This document shows positions 55,908 through 63,472 of a stretch of 64,000 bases of DNA, piece after piece. The notes beneath the pieces were generated by a model that had not been told where the DNA came from, did not search any database, and saw only the letters and a list, made by a program, of their open reading frames with translations. This DNA is from Phycisphaerales bacterium Planc_01. GTDB taxonomy: Bacteria; Planctomycetota; Phycisphaerae; Sedimentisphaerales; Anaerobacaceae. Location of the stretch: NCBI GenBank assembly GCA_001603075.1, contig LVBB01000148.1, positions 142,525 through 206,524 on the forward strand, read 5' to 3'. How positions within the stretch are numbered: the stretch's first letter is position 1; every line of letters starts with the position of its first letter. Both the position numbers and the translations under genes were made by a program.

Positions 55908-57653
55908 CTATTCCACCTCGCGGGCGACAACGTCGAGGACCTGCCTCTCGCGTCGTTCCAGCAGGTCACCGAGGGCGGGCAGGCTGAAACGATAGCACAG
56001 GACAAGCGCTGCCAGAAGCATTGCCGAGGCGATAAGGTTCACCGTCGCGGCCGAGGCCCACCCGGCCCACTCGAACAGCAACCCCAACAGAGGCATGAGG
56101 AAGATCGGGGCCAGCGTCACGGGGAACAGCAGATGCGACAGTACAATCAGAAAGGTCGTCGTCGTACGCGTCTTCGTCGGTTTCATCGAGCCCGGAGCGA
56201 CCCGGTACGGCACGAGGACCGAGAGGAGATTGCCCATCATGCTCAGCAAGAGGAAGGCGGCAGGCAACTGCAGGATCGTCGCGACCACGACCATCGTCGG
56301 CGGATGCACGGCAATCGTCACAAGGGCCAACAAGACCAGACCGATCGCGGCGGCAATCGGAAACAACGCGAGGTTCTTGCCGAGCAAGATCCACTCTCGC
56401 CGCGTCGGCAGCAGCACCAGCGTGCGGAACCCACCCCGGTCGAAGCCGAACAGGTTGAACAGGAGCTGGCTCATGCCGAAAAACGTCACCGCCACAGCGC
56501 CGGTCGCCATGAACGGCTTGGCGATGTCGGGAGTGGTGGAGGATCGCTTGAACAGCGCCATCCCGCCGAACATCACCAGCCACATCAGGTTCATCCCCAG
56601 CGCCATCTTCACCTCAGGCGCGCGTTTGAGAGACCGAAAGAACGCCCGGGCCAGCGTCGAAGCCTCCTGGGGTATGCCCGGCAGGCGCCCGTCGCCGTCG
56701 TCACGGACGCGTACGACAACCGTGGTCTTGGCCTTCGGCCTGGTCTTCTTGCTGGTCTCGCCGCCCTGATAGAAGCGAATGGTGGACCGATAGGCGCGTC
56801 CGAGCCCCAGCGTCCCGATGGCGAAGACGCCGAGAGTCGCCAGGATCGCTGGCCGGACATCACCGGCGGCCAGCGTCATCGCCCCATTGCCCACCCAGAG
56901 AAACGGAACAACTTTGTGCGCGGTCAGCATGAGCGGCGGAATCGGTCTTTCCCGCTTGCCCTGTGAGGGTATCTGGTCCTGTTCCTCGGAGGATGCCGAT
57001 GGGACAGTCCTCGGCCGGTGGCGGCCACGATCCGAAGTCAACTGAACCAGGAGATTGGGCAGTTGGGTCAGGAGAATGAACCCCACGGTGACGCCCGCGA
57101 TGATCGCCCGCCGGCGTCGCGGGTTGATCATCAGCGTAACCAGCCAGCCCCGAAGGCAGTAGATCCACGCGGTAATCATGAAGACAAAGCCAATCACCAA
57201 TGGCAGCAGCCAAAGCATGACCAAGCCTTTGCCAAGAGCCAGTCCCAGGGCCAATCCGAACATACCGGGAACGAACAGGATAACGCTCACAGACAGATGT
57301 GAGGCAAGGTAATTGATGACAAAGATCTGTCTCAGCGAGATCGGCAGATGCAGCATGCGTCCGATGTCGATCGTTTCGGAACGCTGAATCTCCGAGACGA
57401 TAGACATCATGCAGAAGAACAGGAACACGACGATCACCGCATCCCAGATGGCCAGCAGCATGGTCGGTGGGACCTTCGGCAGCGCCAAGCCCCCCGCCAG
57501 AAGACCCGCCAGCGCTCCGCCGGCGCCGGCGACCAGTCCAAGGGCAACGACGATCAGCGTGAGCACCGCCCCCAGGCCGCCGGCTCGCGCCCATTGGTTG
57601 CGGCTCAGACGCCAGCGCAGCCACAGGATCGTGCGGAGCTGGTCGGTGTCCAT
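55908..57653 (-). CDS. ABC-2-type exporter membrane subunit
   Basis: 581 residues with about 10-12 hydrophobic segments, e.g. AVLTLIVVALGLVAGAGGALAGLL, AVIVVFLFFCMMSIVSEI, LLPLVIGFVFMITAWIYCL. A cytoplasmic charged loop lies near residues 215-250 and 290-330. The start ATG directly follows the ATPase stop codon (TAGATG), so the two form an ABC transporter. No substrate-binding protein is adjacent, which fits an exporter. Cargo unknown. Confidence 0.82.
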   Translation of the reverse strand: MDTDQLRTILWLRWRLSRNQWARAGGLGAVLTLIVVALGLVAGAGGALAGLLAGGLALPKVPPTMLLAIWDAVIVVFLFFCMMSIVSEIQRSETIDIGRMLHLPISLRQIFVINYLASHLSVSVILFVPGMFGLALGLALGKGLVMLWLLPLVIGFVFMITAWIYCLRGWLVTLMINPRRRRAIIAGVTVGFILLTQLPNLLVQLTSDRGRHRPRTVPSASSEEQDQIPSQGKRERPIPPLMLTAHKVVPFLWVGNGAMTLAAGDVRPAILATLGVFAIGTLGLGRAYRSTIRFYQGGETSKKTRPKAKTTVVVRVRDDGDGRLPGIPQEASTLARAFFRSLKRAPEVKMALGMNLMWLVMFGGMALFKRSSTTPDIAKPFMATGAVAVTFFGMSQLLFNLFGFDRGGFRTLVLLPTRREWILLGKNLALFPIAAAIGLVLLALVTIAVHPPTMVVVATILQLPAAFLLLSMMGNLLSVLVPYRVAPGSMKPTKTRTTTTFLIVLSHLLFPVTLAPIFLMPLLGLLFEWAGWASAATVNLIASAMLLAALVLCYRFSLPALGDLLERRERQVLDVVAREVE

Positions 57654-58415
57654 CTACCCCTCCAGCCAACTGAGCTTCTGGCGTTCGATATGGTCGCTTC
57701 CGACGACTTCGAGGAACCGCTGCTCGAGCGAGCCGCGATCTCGAATCTCATCCATCGTGGACTGGTGCACGAGCCGACCCTGAGCGATAATCCCGACGTC
57801 GGTACACAGCTTCTCGACGATCTCCAGCACATGGGAGGTCAGGAACACGGTCGCACCCCGGCGGACGCACTGCCTCAGCGTATCGCGCAGCACGGCCGAC
57901 GAGATGGCGTCGACACCTTCAAACGGCTCGTCCAGAAACAGCAGATCAGGATTCGGGATCAGGGCCGCCGCCAGCGCCAGCTTCTTCTTCATGCCGTGCG
58001 AGTACTCGACGGTCAGCTTCGCATCCTCGTGCGCCAGCGTCATCATCGCCAGCAGCTCGTCACAGCGCTGTCGCACCATCGCGGCAGGCAACTGGTACAT
58101 TCGCCCGACGAAGGTCAGGTACTCTCGCCCGGTCAGGTTGTCGAACAGGGCCAGATCCTCGGGCACCACGCCGATGCGCCGTTTGACCTCACGGGCCCGA
58201 CGCAGATCGCTCGTGTCTTCGCCCAGGACGCGCATGGACCCCGAGGTGGGGGCCAGCAGACCCGTCAGCATCTTGATCGTGGTGGATTTGCCGGCGCCGT
58301 TGGGACCGAGAAAGCCGTAGAACGTCCCGGTCCGGACGTGCAGATCCAGACCGTCCACGGCTGTCAGATCACCGAAGCGACGTGTTAACCCGCTTGTCTC
58401 AATCGCCAGTTCCAT
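57654..58415 (-). CDS. ABC transporter ATP-binding protein
   Basis: 253 residues from ATG 58415. Walker A FLGPNGAGKSTT (about 35-46), signature YSHGMKKKLALAAAL, Walker B LLFLDEPFEGVD, H-loop LTSHVLE. The Q-loop reads GVVPEDLAL with Glu in place of the usual Gln, as in some drug- and Na-exporter-like CcmA/NatA relatives. Powers the membrane subunit that starts immediately after it. Confidence 0.94.
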   Translation of the reverse strand: MELAIETSGLTRRFGDLTAVDGLDLHVRTGTFYGFLGPNGAGKSTTIKMLTGLLAPTSGSMRVLGEDTSDLRRAREVKRRIGVVPEDLALFDNLTGREYLTFVGRMYQLPAAMVRQRCDELLAMMTLAHEDAKLTVEYSHGMKKKLALAAALIPNPDLLFLDEPFEGVDAISSAVLRDTLRQCVRRGATVFLTSHVLEIVEKLCTDVGIIAQGRLVHQSTMDEIRDRGSLEQRFLEVVGSDHIERQKLSWLEG

Positions 58416-58481
58416 GCGCGACAAATCTACGTCGCCCAGGAACAAAAAGCAAGCCCCTTCCTCCCGCGATGCTCCATCGAT

Positions 58482-58526
58482 GTTCGTAGGGGCGACGTCC
58501 GCCAGCGGCGGATCGCCCCTACGAAC
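58482..58526. repeat. Large intergenic palindrome (REP-like)
   Basis: GTTCGTAGGGGCGA (58482-58495) and TCGCCCCTACGAAC (58513-58526) are perfect inverse complements; the 17-nt centre holds a second small hairpin TCCGCC/GGCGGA. The GTAGGGGCGA...TCGCCCCTAC pattern is that of palindromes scattered through many bacterial genomes and resembles the coding-region palindrome at 35604. It lies just after the glutamine synthetase stop (minus strand) and may double as its terminator. Confidence 0.65.
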
Positions 58527-58542
58527 GGGAATCAACAACACA

Positions 58543-60642
58543 CTATCGCAGGAACAGCATCTCGGCATAGATCGGCAGCGGCCAGAGCTTGGCGTCGACG
58601 AGGGTCTCCAGCTCATCGGCGGCCGCCCGGACGACGCCCATCGCCGGCAGCACGTCATGCGCGTAGCTTTCGGCGTGGGCCTCACAACCAGTCGTCGCGG
58701 CTGCTTTGGCCGTGGCTTCTTCCAGTTTGCCGATCCCATTCTCCAGCGTCGTGACGAGTTCGCAGACACGCGCGAGCATCTTGCTCTGGGTCTCGGCGTT
58801 GCCGCCGACTCCGGAGACGGCCGCCACCGCGGCTGCCAGGCGAGCGGAGTACTCGCAGGATGCCGGGAGAATCTGCCTCTTGGCGATGCTCAGCATGGTC
58901 TGCGCCTCGATGTTGATCTGGCGGCTGTAAACCTCGAGCAGAATCTCCGTTCGCGCCTTGAGCTCCTGACGCGAGAGCACGCCGTGCCTGCTGAACAACG
59001 CAAGGTTCTCTTTGGAGGGGATGCTCTTGAGCGACTCGACCGTCGAACGGATGTTCGCCAGCCCGCGCTTCTCCGCTTCGGCCACCCACTCGGCCGTGTA
59101 GTTGTCGCCGTTGAACAGAATCCGGGCGTGCCTGACGGCGATGTCCTGAAGGATCTTCTGCGCGGTCGCCTTGACGTCGCGGGCCTTTTCCAGTTCGTCG
59201 GCGATGTCACAGAGAGCGTCGGCCACGATCGTATTGAGCACGAAGCTGGGCCCGGAGACCGACTGAGTCGAGCCGACCATGCGGAACTCGAACTTGTTGC
59301 CCGTGAAGGCGAACGGCGAGGTCCGGTTGCGGTCGGTGCAGTCCTTCGGCAGCGGCGGCAGGGTCGAAACACCGAGCTTGAGCTGGCCGCCCACCTTACT
59401 GCTCTTGGCCGGGCCTTTGGCCAGTTGCTCGAAGATATCGGTCAACTGATCGCCCAGAAAGACCGACACGATGGCCGGCGGCGCCTCGTTGGCGCCGAGC
59501 CGATGCTCGTTGCCGGCATTGGCCACGCTCGCGCGGAGCAGCATCGCGTTCTTGTCCACCGCCTTGATCACGGCACAGAGCATCACGAGAAACACCATGT
59601 TGTCGTGCGGCGTATCACCCGGATCGAGCAGATTGATCCCGTCGTCGGTCACCATGCTCCAGTTGTTGTGCTTGCCCGAGCCGTTGACCCCGGCGAACGG
59701 CTTCTCGTGCAGCAGGCACACGAACCCGTGGTGCAACGCCACCTTCTGCAGGGTGTCCATGGTCACCTGGTTGTGGTCGGCGGCCACGTTGACCGTCGAG
59801 AAGACCGGCGCCAATTCGTACTGCGCCGGCGCAACCTCGTTGTGCTGGGTCTTGGCCGTGACGCCGAGCTTCCACAGTTCGTTGTTGACCTCGTTCATGA
59901 AGTTGGCCACGCGCTCGTGCAGCGAACCGAAGTAGTGGTCCTCCAGTTCCTGTCCGCGCGGGGGCTTGGCGCCGAACAGCGTCCGTCCGGCCAGAACCAG
60001 GTCCAGACGCTTCTTGTAGAATTCCTGATCGATCAGGAAGTACTCCTGCTCGGGCCCCATCGTGGCCGTGACCCGCGAGCTGCTGGTGTTGCCCAAAACC
60101 TTCAGGACGCGAACTGCCTGCTTGTTCAGCGCGTCCATCGAACGCAGCAGCGGCGTCTTCTTGTCCAGGGCATCGCCCGTATACGAGCAGAACGCGCTGG
60201 GAATGTACAGTGTGATGTTCTTGCCGTTCTCCTTGACGAACACCGGCGAGGTGCAATCCCACGCCGTATAGCCCCGGGCCTCGAACGTGGCCCGCAGACC
60301 GCCGGAGGGGAACGACGAGGCGTCGGGCTCGCCCTTGATCAGCTCCTTGCCGCTGAACTCCATGATCGTCCGGCCGTCGGGCGTCGGAGAGATGAACGCA
60401 TCATGCTTCTCGGCCGTCAGGCCGGTCATCGGCTGGAACCAGTGGCAATAGTGCGTCGCGCCCTTGGCGATGGCCCAGTCCTTCATGGCGTTGGCGATCA
60501 CGTCGGCGGTAACGGGATCGAGCGGCTGCTCGCCGTTCAGCGTCTTCTTGAGTGAGCGGAACACGTTCTTCGGGAGACACTCCCGCATCGTCGCCTCGTT
60601 GAACACGTTGCGTCCGAACGAATCACTGACTGTAATCGACAT
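58543..60642 (-). CDS. glnN: Glutamine synthetase type III
   Basis: 699 residues from ATG 60642 (GAGGAG six nt upstream), the large GSIII class. It makes glutamine from glutamate, ammonia and ATP in the cytoplasm as a dodecamer. Signature blocks: FPSGGLRATFEARGYTAWD, MGPEQEYFLID, KTQHNEVAPAQYELAP and FAGVNGSGKHNNWS. Amt and P-II genes follow upstream on the same strand, giving a nitrogen assimilation cluster. A sigma-54 promoter match lies about 430 nt upstream (61076-61092), suggesting induction under nitrogen limitation. Confidence 0.96.
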   Translation of the reverse strand: MSITVSDSFGRNVFNEATMRECLPKNVFRSLKKTLNGEQPLDPVTADVIANAMKDWAIAKGATHYCHWFQPMTGLTAEKHDAFISPTPDGRTIMEFSGKELIKGEPDASSFPSGGLRATFEARGYTAWDCTSPVFVKENGKNITLYIPSAFCSYTGDALDKKTPLLRSMDALNKQAVRVLKVLGNTSSSRVTATMGPEQEYFLIDQEFYKKRLDLVLAGRTLFGAKPPRGQELEDHYFGSLHERVANFMNEVNNELWKLGVTAKTQHNEVAPAQYELAPVFSTVNVAADHNQVTMDTLQKVALHHGFVCLLHEKPFAGVNGSGKHNNWSMVTDDGINLLDPGDTPHDNMVFLVMLCAVIKAVDKNAMLLRASVANAGNEHRLGANEAPPAIVSVFLGDQLTDIFEQLAKGPAKSSKVGGQLKLGVSTLPPLPKDCTDRNRTSPFAFTGNKFEFRMVGSTQSVSGPSFVLNTIVADALCDIADELEKARDVKATAQKILQDIAVRHARILFNGDNYTAEWVAEAEKRGLANIRSTVESLKSIPSKENLALFSRHGVLSRQELKARTEILLEVYSRQINIEAQTMLSIAKRQILPASCEYSARLAAAVAAVSGVGGNAETQSKMLARVCELVTTLENGIGKLEEATAKAAATTGCEAHAESYAHDVLPAMGVVRAAADELETLVDAKLWPLPIYAEMLFLR

Positions 60643-61075
60643 CTTTGACTCCTCAATTGCCATCCCATTGATTCCTGGTCAATTTCATCTGCGCCGTCCG
60701 GCGGACGGCCGCCGTCGTTTCATGACATGAGCCGCACACAGACGCGCTTTGAGATGCCTGCCAACGCCATGGTCTCCGCTGCGACGATCAATGCGGCTTG
60801 CATGCTATCCCTGTGGCGCAGGGCTGTCAAGAAAGGGCGAGGCTCGCGCCGCCGGGCGGTTTCCCCAGCAGAATCCGTCCGCGACCAACAAGCCTCACCC
60901 GTAACCCAATGCCATTGCACACGAGGCGCCGGCGCATGCCCCCGCCGCGGCCGGACATGAGAACCCCTCACCAACCAGAACGTCTGGTTCTTGCCACCGA
61001 TCATCGTTTCAGACTCCATCATCGTCTGTTGTCATCTGCGCCGGGTGCGATTCCGACACATGCACAAGAACCTGT

Positions 61076-61092
61076 TACAATCACCGTGCCAA
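61076..61092 (-). promoter_or_regulatory. Sigma-54 (-24/-12) promoter candidate for glnN
   Basis: Minus strand TTGGCACG-N4-TTGTA: perfect -24 element, -12 element TTGT instead of TTGC, correct 4-nt gap. Expected start near 61066, leaving a ~420-nt leader before glnN. Confidence 0.6.
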
Positions 61093-61244
61093 CCATGATC
61101 TGCGAGAAGAAAGGTCGTAACTACTGCATTTACAACTTATTACAAGAAAACCAGCCACAAGGACCTCTGCCGTCAGAATTACAATCTTGTCGATTCATTG
61201 GTCGCCAATCTACAATATTGTGGCTTATAAACTCACTCAAAACC

Positions 61245-61270
61245 GAGCCTCGCCCGCGTGGGCGAGGCTC
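61245..61270 (-). terminator. Intrinsic terminator of the amt-glnK operon
   Basis: GAGCCTCGCCC (61245-61255), loop GCGT, GGGCGAGGCTC (61260-61270): perfect 11-bp stem. Read on the minus strand it is followed by GGTTTTGAG, a short U-run, 80 nt after the glnK stop. Confidence 0.7.
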
Positions 61271-61349
61271 GAATCGCGTGCCCACATGGTGGGCACAGAC
61301 GATGATGGCAATATCGGTTCGCCCGCCGGCTCTCTCGCGACCGCTCCGG

Positions 61350-61691
61350 TTATCCGATGGCATCGCCGCCGCGCTCGCCTGTGCGGATACGGATACACTC
61401 GGGCAGATCCAGCACAAAGATCTTCCCATCCCCGATCTGACCGGTTCGCGCCCCGGCGATGATGGCTTCGATCGTTCGATCGACGAAATCCTCATTGACT
61501 CCAATCTCGATCCGCACCTTTTTGAGCAGATTGACCTCGAATTTGATGCCCCGGTAGCTCTCCTGGTACCCGCGCTGCGCCCCGCAGCCCAGCGCATTGG
61601 TCACGGACATCTTGTGGACGTCGGCCTTGTACAAAGACCGTTTCACATCGTTGAGTTTGTGCGGCTGAATATAGGCGATAATCAGTTTCAT
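61350..61691 (-). CDS. glnK: P-II nitrogen regulatory protein (GlnK-like, Phe51)
   Basis: 113 residues. P-II trimers sense ATP/ADP and 2-oxoglutarate and regulate Amt and nitrogen enzymes. Fold signature: [20 protein letters not shown] start, T-loop [20 protein letters not shown]-loop [11 protein letters not shown] (Gly-Asp-Gly-Lys-Ile-Phe). Aligning with E. coli GlnB without gaps puts Phe at 51 (RGIKF versus RGAEY), so the uridylylated Tyr51 is absent, and Ser49 (cyanobacterial phosphosite) is Ile. Tyr46 is kept. Follows amt by 26 nt, the usual amt-glnK pairing. Confidence 0.95.
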   Translation of the reverse strand: MKLIIAYIQPHKLNDVKRSLYKADVHKMSVTNALGCGAQRGYQESYRGIKFEVNLLKKVRIEIGVNEDFVDRTIEAIIAGARTGQIGDGKIFVLDLPECIRIRTGERGGDAIG

Positions 61692-61717
61692 CTGTTTGCT
61701 CCCATGTCATGGCGTCG

Positions 61718-63079
61718 TTAGCTGGTCGTGAACACCTGGAACCCGGCGTACGCCTCCATGCCGTGCTCTCCGATATCGAGCCCGCGCAGTTCCTCATCGC
61801 GACTGACCCGCAGCCCGATCGTGCGGTCGATCAGCTTGAAGACCGCCCCCATACTGAACGCCACGAAGAGCACTGCACTGAGGCTGCCGAGCGCCTGAAT
61901 CGCCAGTTGCGTCGGGTTGCCGCTGTAGATCAGGCCGTTGTGGGCCAGGCCCAGCGAGGCCTTGCCGAAGATGCCGATGCTCAGCGTGCCGAGAATGCCG
62001 CACATGCCGTGGACCGGAACGGCGCCGACGGGGTCGTCGATTCGGAACCGGTCGAGCAGCTCGACGCCACGAACCACGACGAAGCCTGCCACGGCCCCGA
62101 TAACCAGCGCCGCCCACGGGGCGACGTAGGCGCACGGCGCGGTGATCGCCACCAACCCCGCCAGAGCGCCGTTCATCGCCATCGACAGGTCCGGCTTGCC
62201 GAACCGCTTCCAGACGGTCAGCATTGCCATAATGCCGCCGGTGGCCGCCGCCAGATTCGTGTTCATCGCCACCAGTCCGATCAGCGAGCCGTCGCCCACA
62301 CCCAGTGTCGAGCCTGCGTTGAACCCGAACCAGCCGAACCACAGGATGAAGACCCCCAGCGATGCCAGTGGGATGCTGTGACCGGCCAGGACGTTCGGCT
62401 TGCCTTGCGCGTCGTACTTGCCCTCCCGCGGCTTGAGAATCGCGGTGCCCATCAGCGCTGCAATGCCGCCCACGGTGTGAACGACGGTCGATCCGGCGAA
62501 GTCGGCGAAACCCAGCTTTGACAGCCAGCCCCCGCCCCAGATCCAGTGACCAACGATCGGATAGACCAACGCCGAGATGATAAACGAGTAGATCAGGTAC
62601 GCGGGGAACTTCATCCGCTCCGCCATGCCGCCGGCCACGATGGTCGCAGCCGCCCCGCAGAACGCCGCCTGAAACAGCCAGAAGGCATACAACGGAATCC
62701 CGCCGACAGTCGTCTCCAGCCCTGCCAGGCACCAGCCCTGCGTGCCGACCAGGCCGTTGCCGTTGCCGAACATCAGCCCGTAGCCGATGAGAAAGAAGCC
62801 CAGCGACGCCATGCAGAAATCCAGGAAATTCTTGGTGAGGATGTTGCAGGCGTTCTTGGCCCGGATGAAGCCGGTCTCGACCATGCCGAAGCCGGCCTGC
62901 ATGAAGAACACCAGAAACGCCGCCACCAGGACCCAGACCGTATTCAGTCCCTGCTCCAGCGACTGCACCGTCGGCCCCTCCTCGGCCGCCGAGGCGGTGC
63001 CGGCCACAAACAATACACATGACCATGTCGCGACAGACCGCCAGCCCGGTCGCCAAACAGACCTTCTTCGTTTCGCCAT
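61718..63079 (-). CDS. amt: Ammonium transporter Amt
   Basis: 453 residues from ATG 63079 (GTG 63082 in frame, better spaced to GGAGG). Cleavable N-terminal signal-like helix (CVLFVAGTASA), then eleven transmembrane helices. Amt signatures: AGFGMVETGFIRAKNACNILTKNFLDF, pore His in YPIVGHWIWGGGW and in GAVPVHGMCGILG, and FGWFGFNAGSTL. Conducts ammonium/ammonia into the cell and is blocked by P-II. First gene of amt-glnK; sigma-54 promoter candidate at 63167-63183. Confidence 0.96.
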   Translation of the reverse strand: MAKRRRSVWRPGWRSVATWSCVLFVAGTASAAEEGPTVQSLEQGLNTVWVLVAAFLVFFMQAGFGMVETGFIRAKNACNILTKNFLDFCMASLGFFLIGYGLMFGNGNGLVGTQGWCLAGLETTVGGIPLYAFWLFQAAFCGAAATIVAGGMAERMKFPAYLIYSFIISALVYPIVGHWIWGGGWLSKLGFADFAGSTVVHTVGGIAALMGTAILKPREGKYDAQGKPNVLAGHSIPLASLGVFILWFGWFGFNAGSTLGVGDGSLIGLVAMNTNLAAATGGIMAMLTVWKRFGKPDLSMAMNGALAGLVAITAPCAYVAPWAALVIGAVAGFVVVRGVELLDRFRIDDPVGAVPVHGMCGILGTLSIGIFGKASLGLAHNGLIYSGNPTQLAIQALGSLSAVLFVAFSMGAVFKLIDRTIGLRVSRDEELRGLDIGEHGMEAYAGFQVFTTS

Positions 63080-63166
63080 CACTTCTGTCGTGCCTCCACA
63101 TCGGACCATTGTTGCGTCGGCGAAGACGTCCGCCGAACCCAAGACCATCACTTGCAGGCTCTCAGG

Positions 63167-63183
63167 AACAAAAGCCGTGCCAA
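63167..63183 (-). promoter_or_regulatory. Sigma-54 (-24/-12) promoter candidate for amt-glnK
   Basis: Minus strand TTGGCACG-N4-TTGTT: perfect -24 element, correct spacing, -12 TTGT. Expected start near 63157, 78 nt before the amt ATG. Confidence 0.68.
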
Positions 63184-63276
63184 TGACGCCCGTGAGACCT
63201 GCTGTTTCTGTATCCACAGCACTGACAGCATCTTGCGGAGGCCCAATCGAGAGGTGACGACAACACGGAATCTACT

Positions 63277-63318
63277 CTTTTGTGGTTTCCAGGCGAAGCA
63301 TCAACACTTTTGTAGTTT
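63277..63318. promoter_or_regulatory. Direct repeat upstream of the amt sigma-54 promoter, enhancer candidate
   Basis: CTTTTGTGGTTT (63277-63288) and CTTTTGTAGTTT (63307-63318) start exactly 30 bp apart, about three helix turns, and lie 94-135 bp upstream of the -24 element, the normal range for an activator of sigma-54. Unique AT-rich island in the 393-nt gap 63080-63472. Confidence 0.45.
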
Positions 63319-63406
63319 TGGGGACCGGAATTCCGTGTTTCGAGCTGCTGATATGACCACGAGGGCTTGGGCGCATTTTCGCGCAACAGGCATGGCATAA
63401 TAGAGG

Positions 63407-63437
63407 CCGGGCCTGCGCCGTGGTGGCACAGGCCCGG
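63407..63437 (-). terminator. Stem-loop downstream of the LamG gene
   Basis: CCGGGCCTG (63407-63415) and CAGGCCCGG (63429-63437), perfect 9-bp arms, 36 nt after the LamG stop on the minus strand. No U-run, so moderate support. Confidence 0.4.
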
Positions 63438-63472
63438 TGGATCGTGCGAGACCATCGTATCAAGCAGGGACG

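Larger units (their letters stand above)
60643..61349 (-). other. Long leader/intergenic region between glnK and glnN
   Basis: 707 nt without a convincing gene. It contains the glnN sigma-54 promoter candidate (61076-61092), two TTGTGGCT motifs in inverted orientation (61153-61160 and 61218-61225), a perfect ACAATATTGT palindrome (61212-61221), an AT-rich tract with several TTACAA words (61110-61215) and the glnK terminator (61245-61270). A 100-codon minus-strand frame at 60720-61022 has no ribosome site and poor composition. Confidence 0.5.

Noticed and set aside
58414..60555. 713-codon plus-strand frame opposite glutamine synthetase
   Set aside because: Antisense shadow; Arg/Val/His-rich with no family features.
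60720..61022. 100-codon minus-strand ORF between glnK and glnN
   Set aside because: No ribosome site, odd composition; it falls in the predicted leader of glnN.
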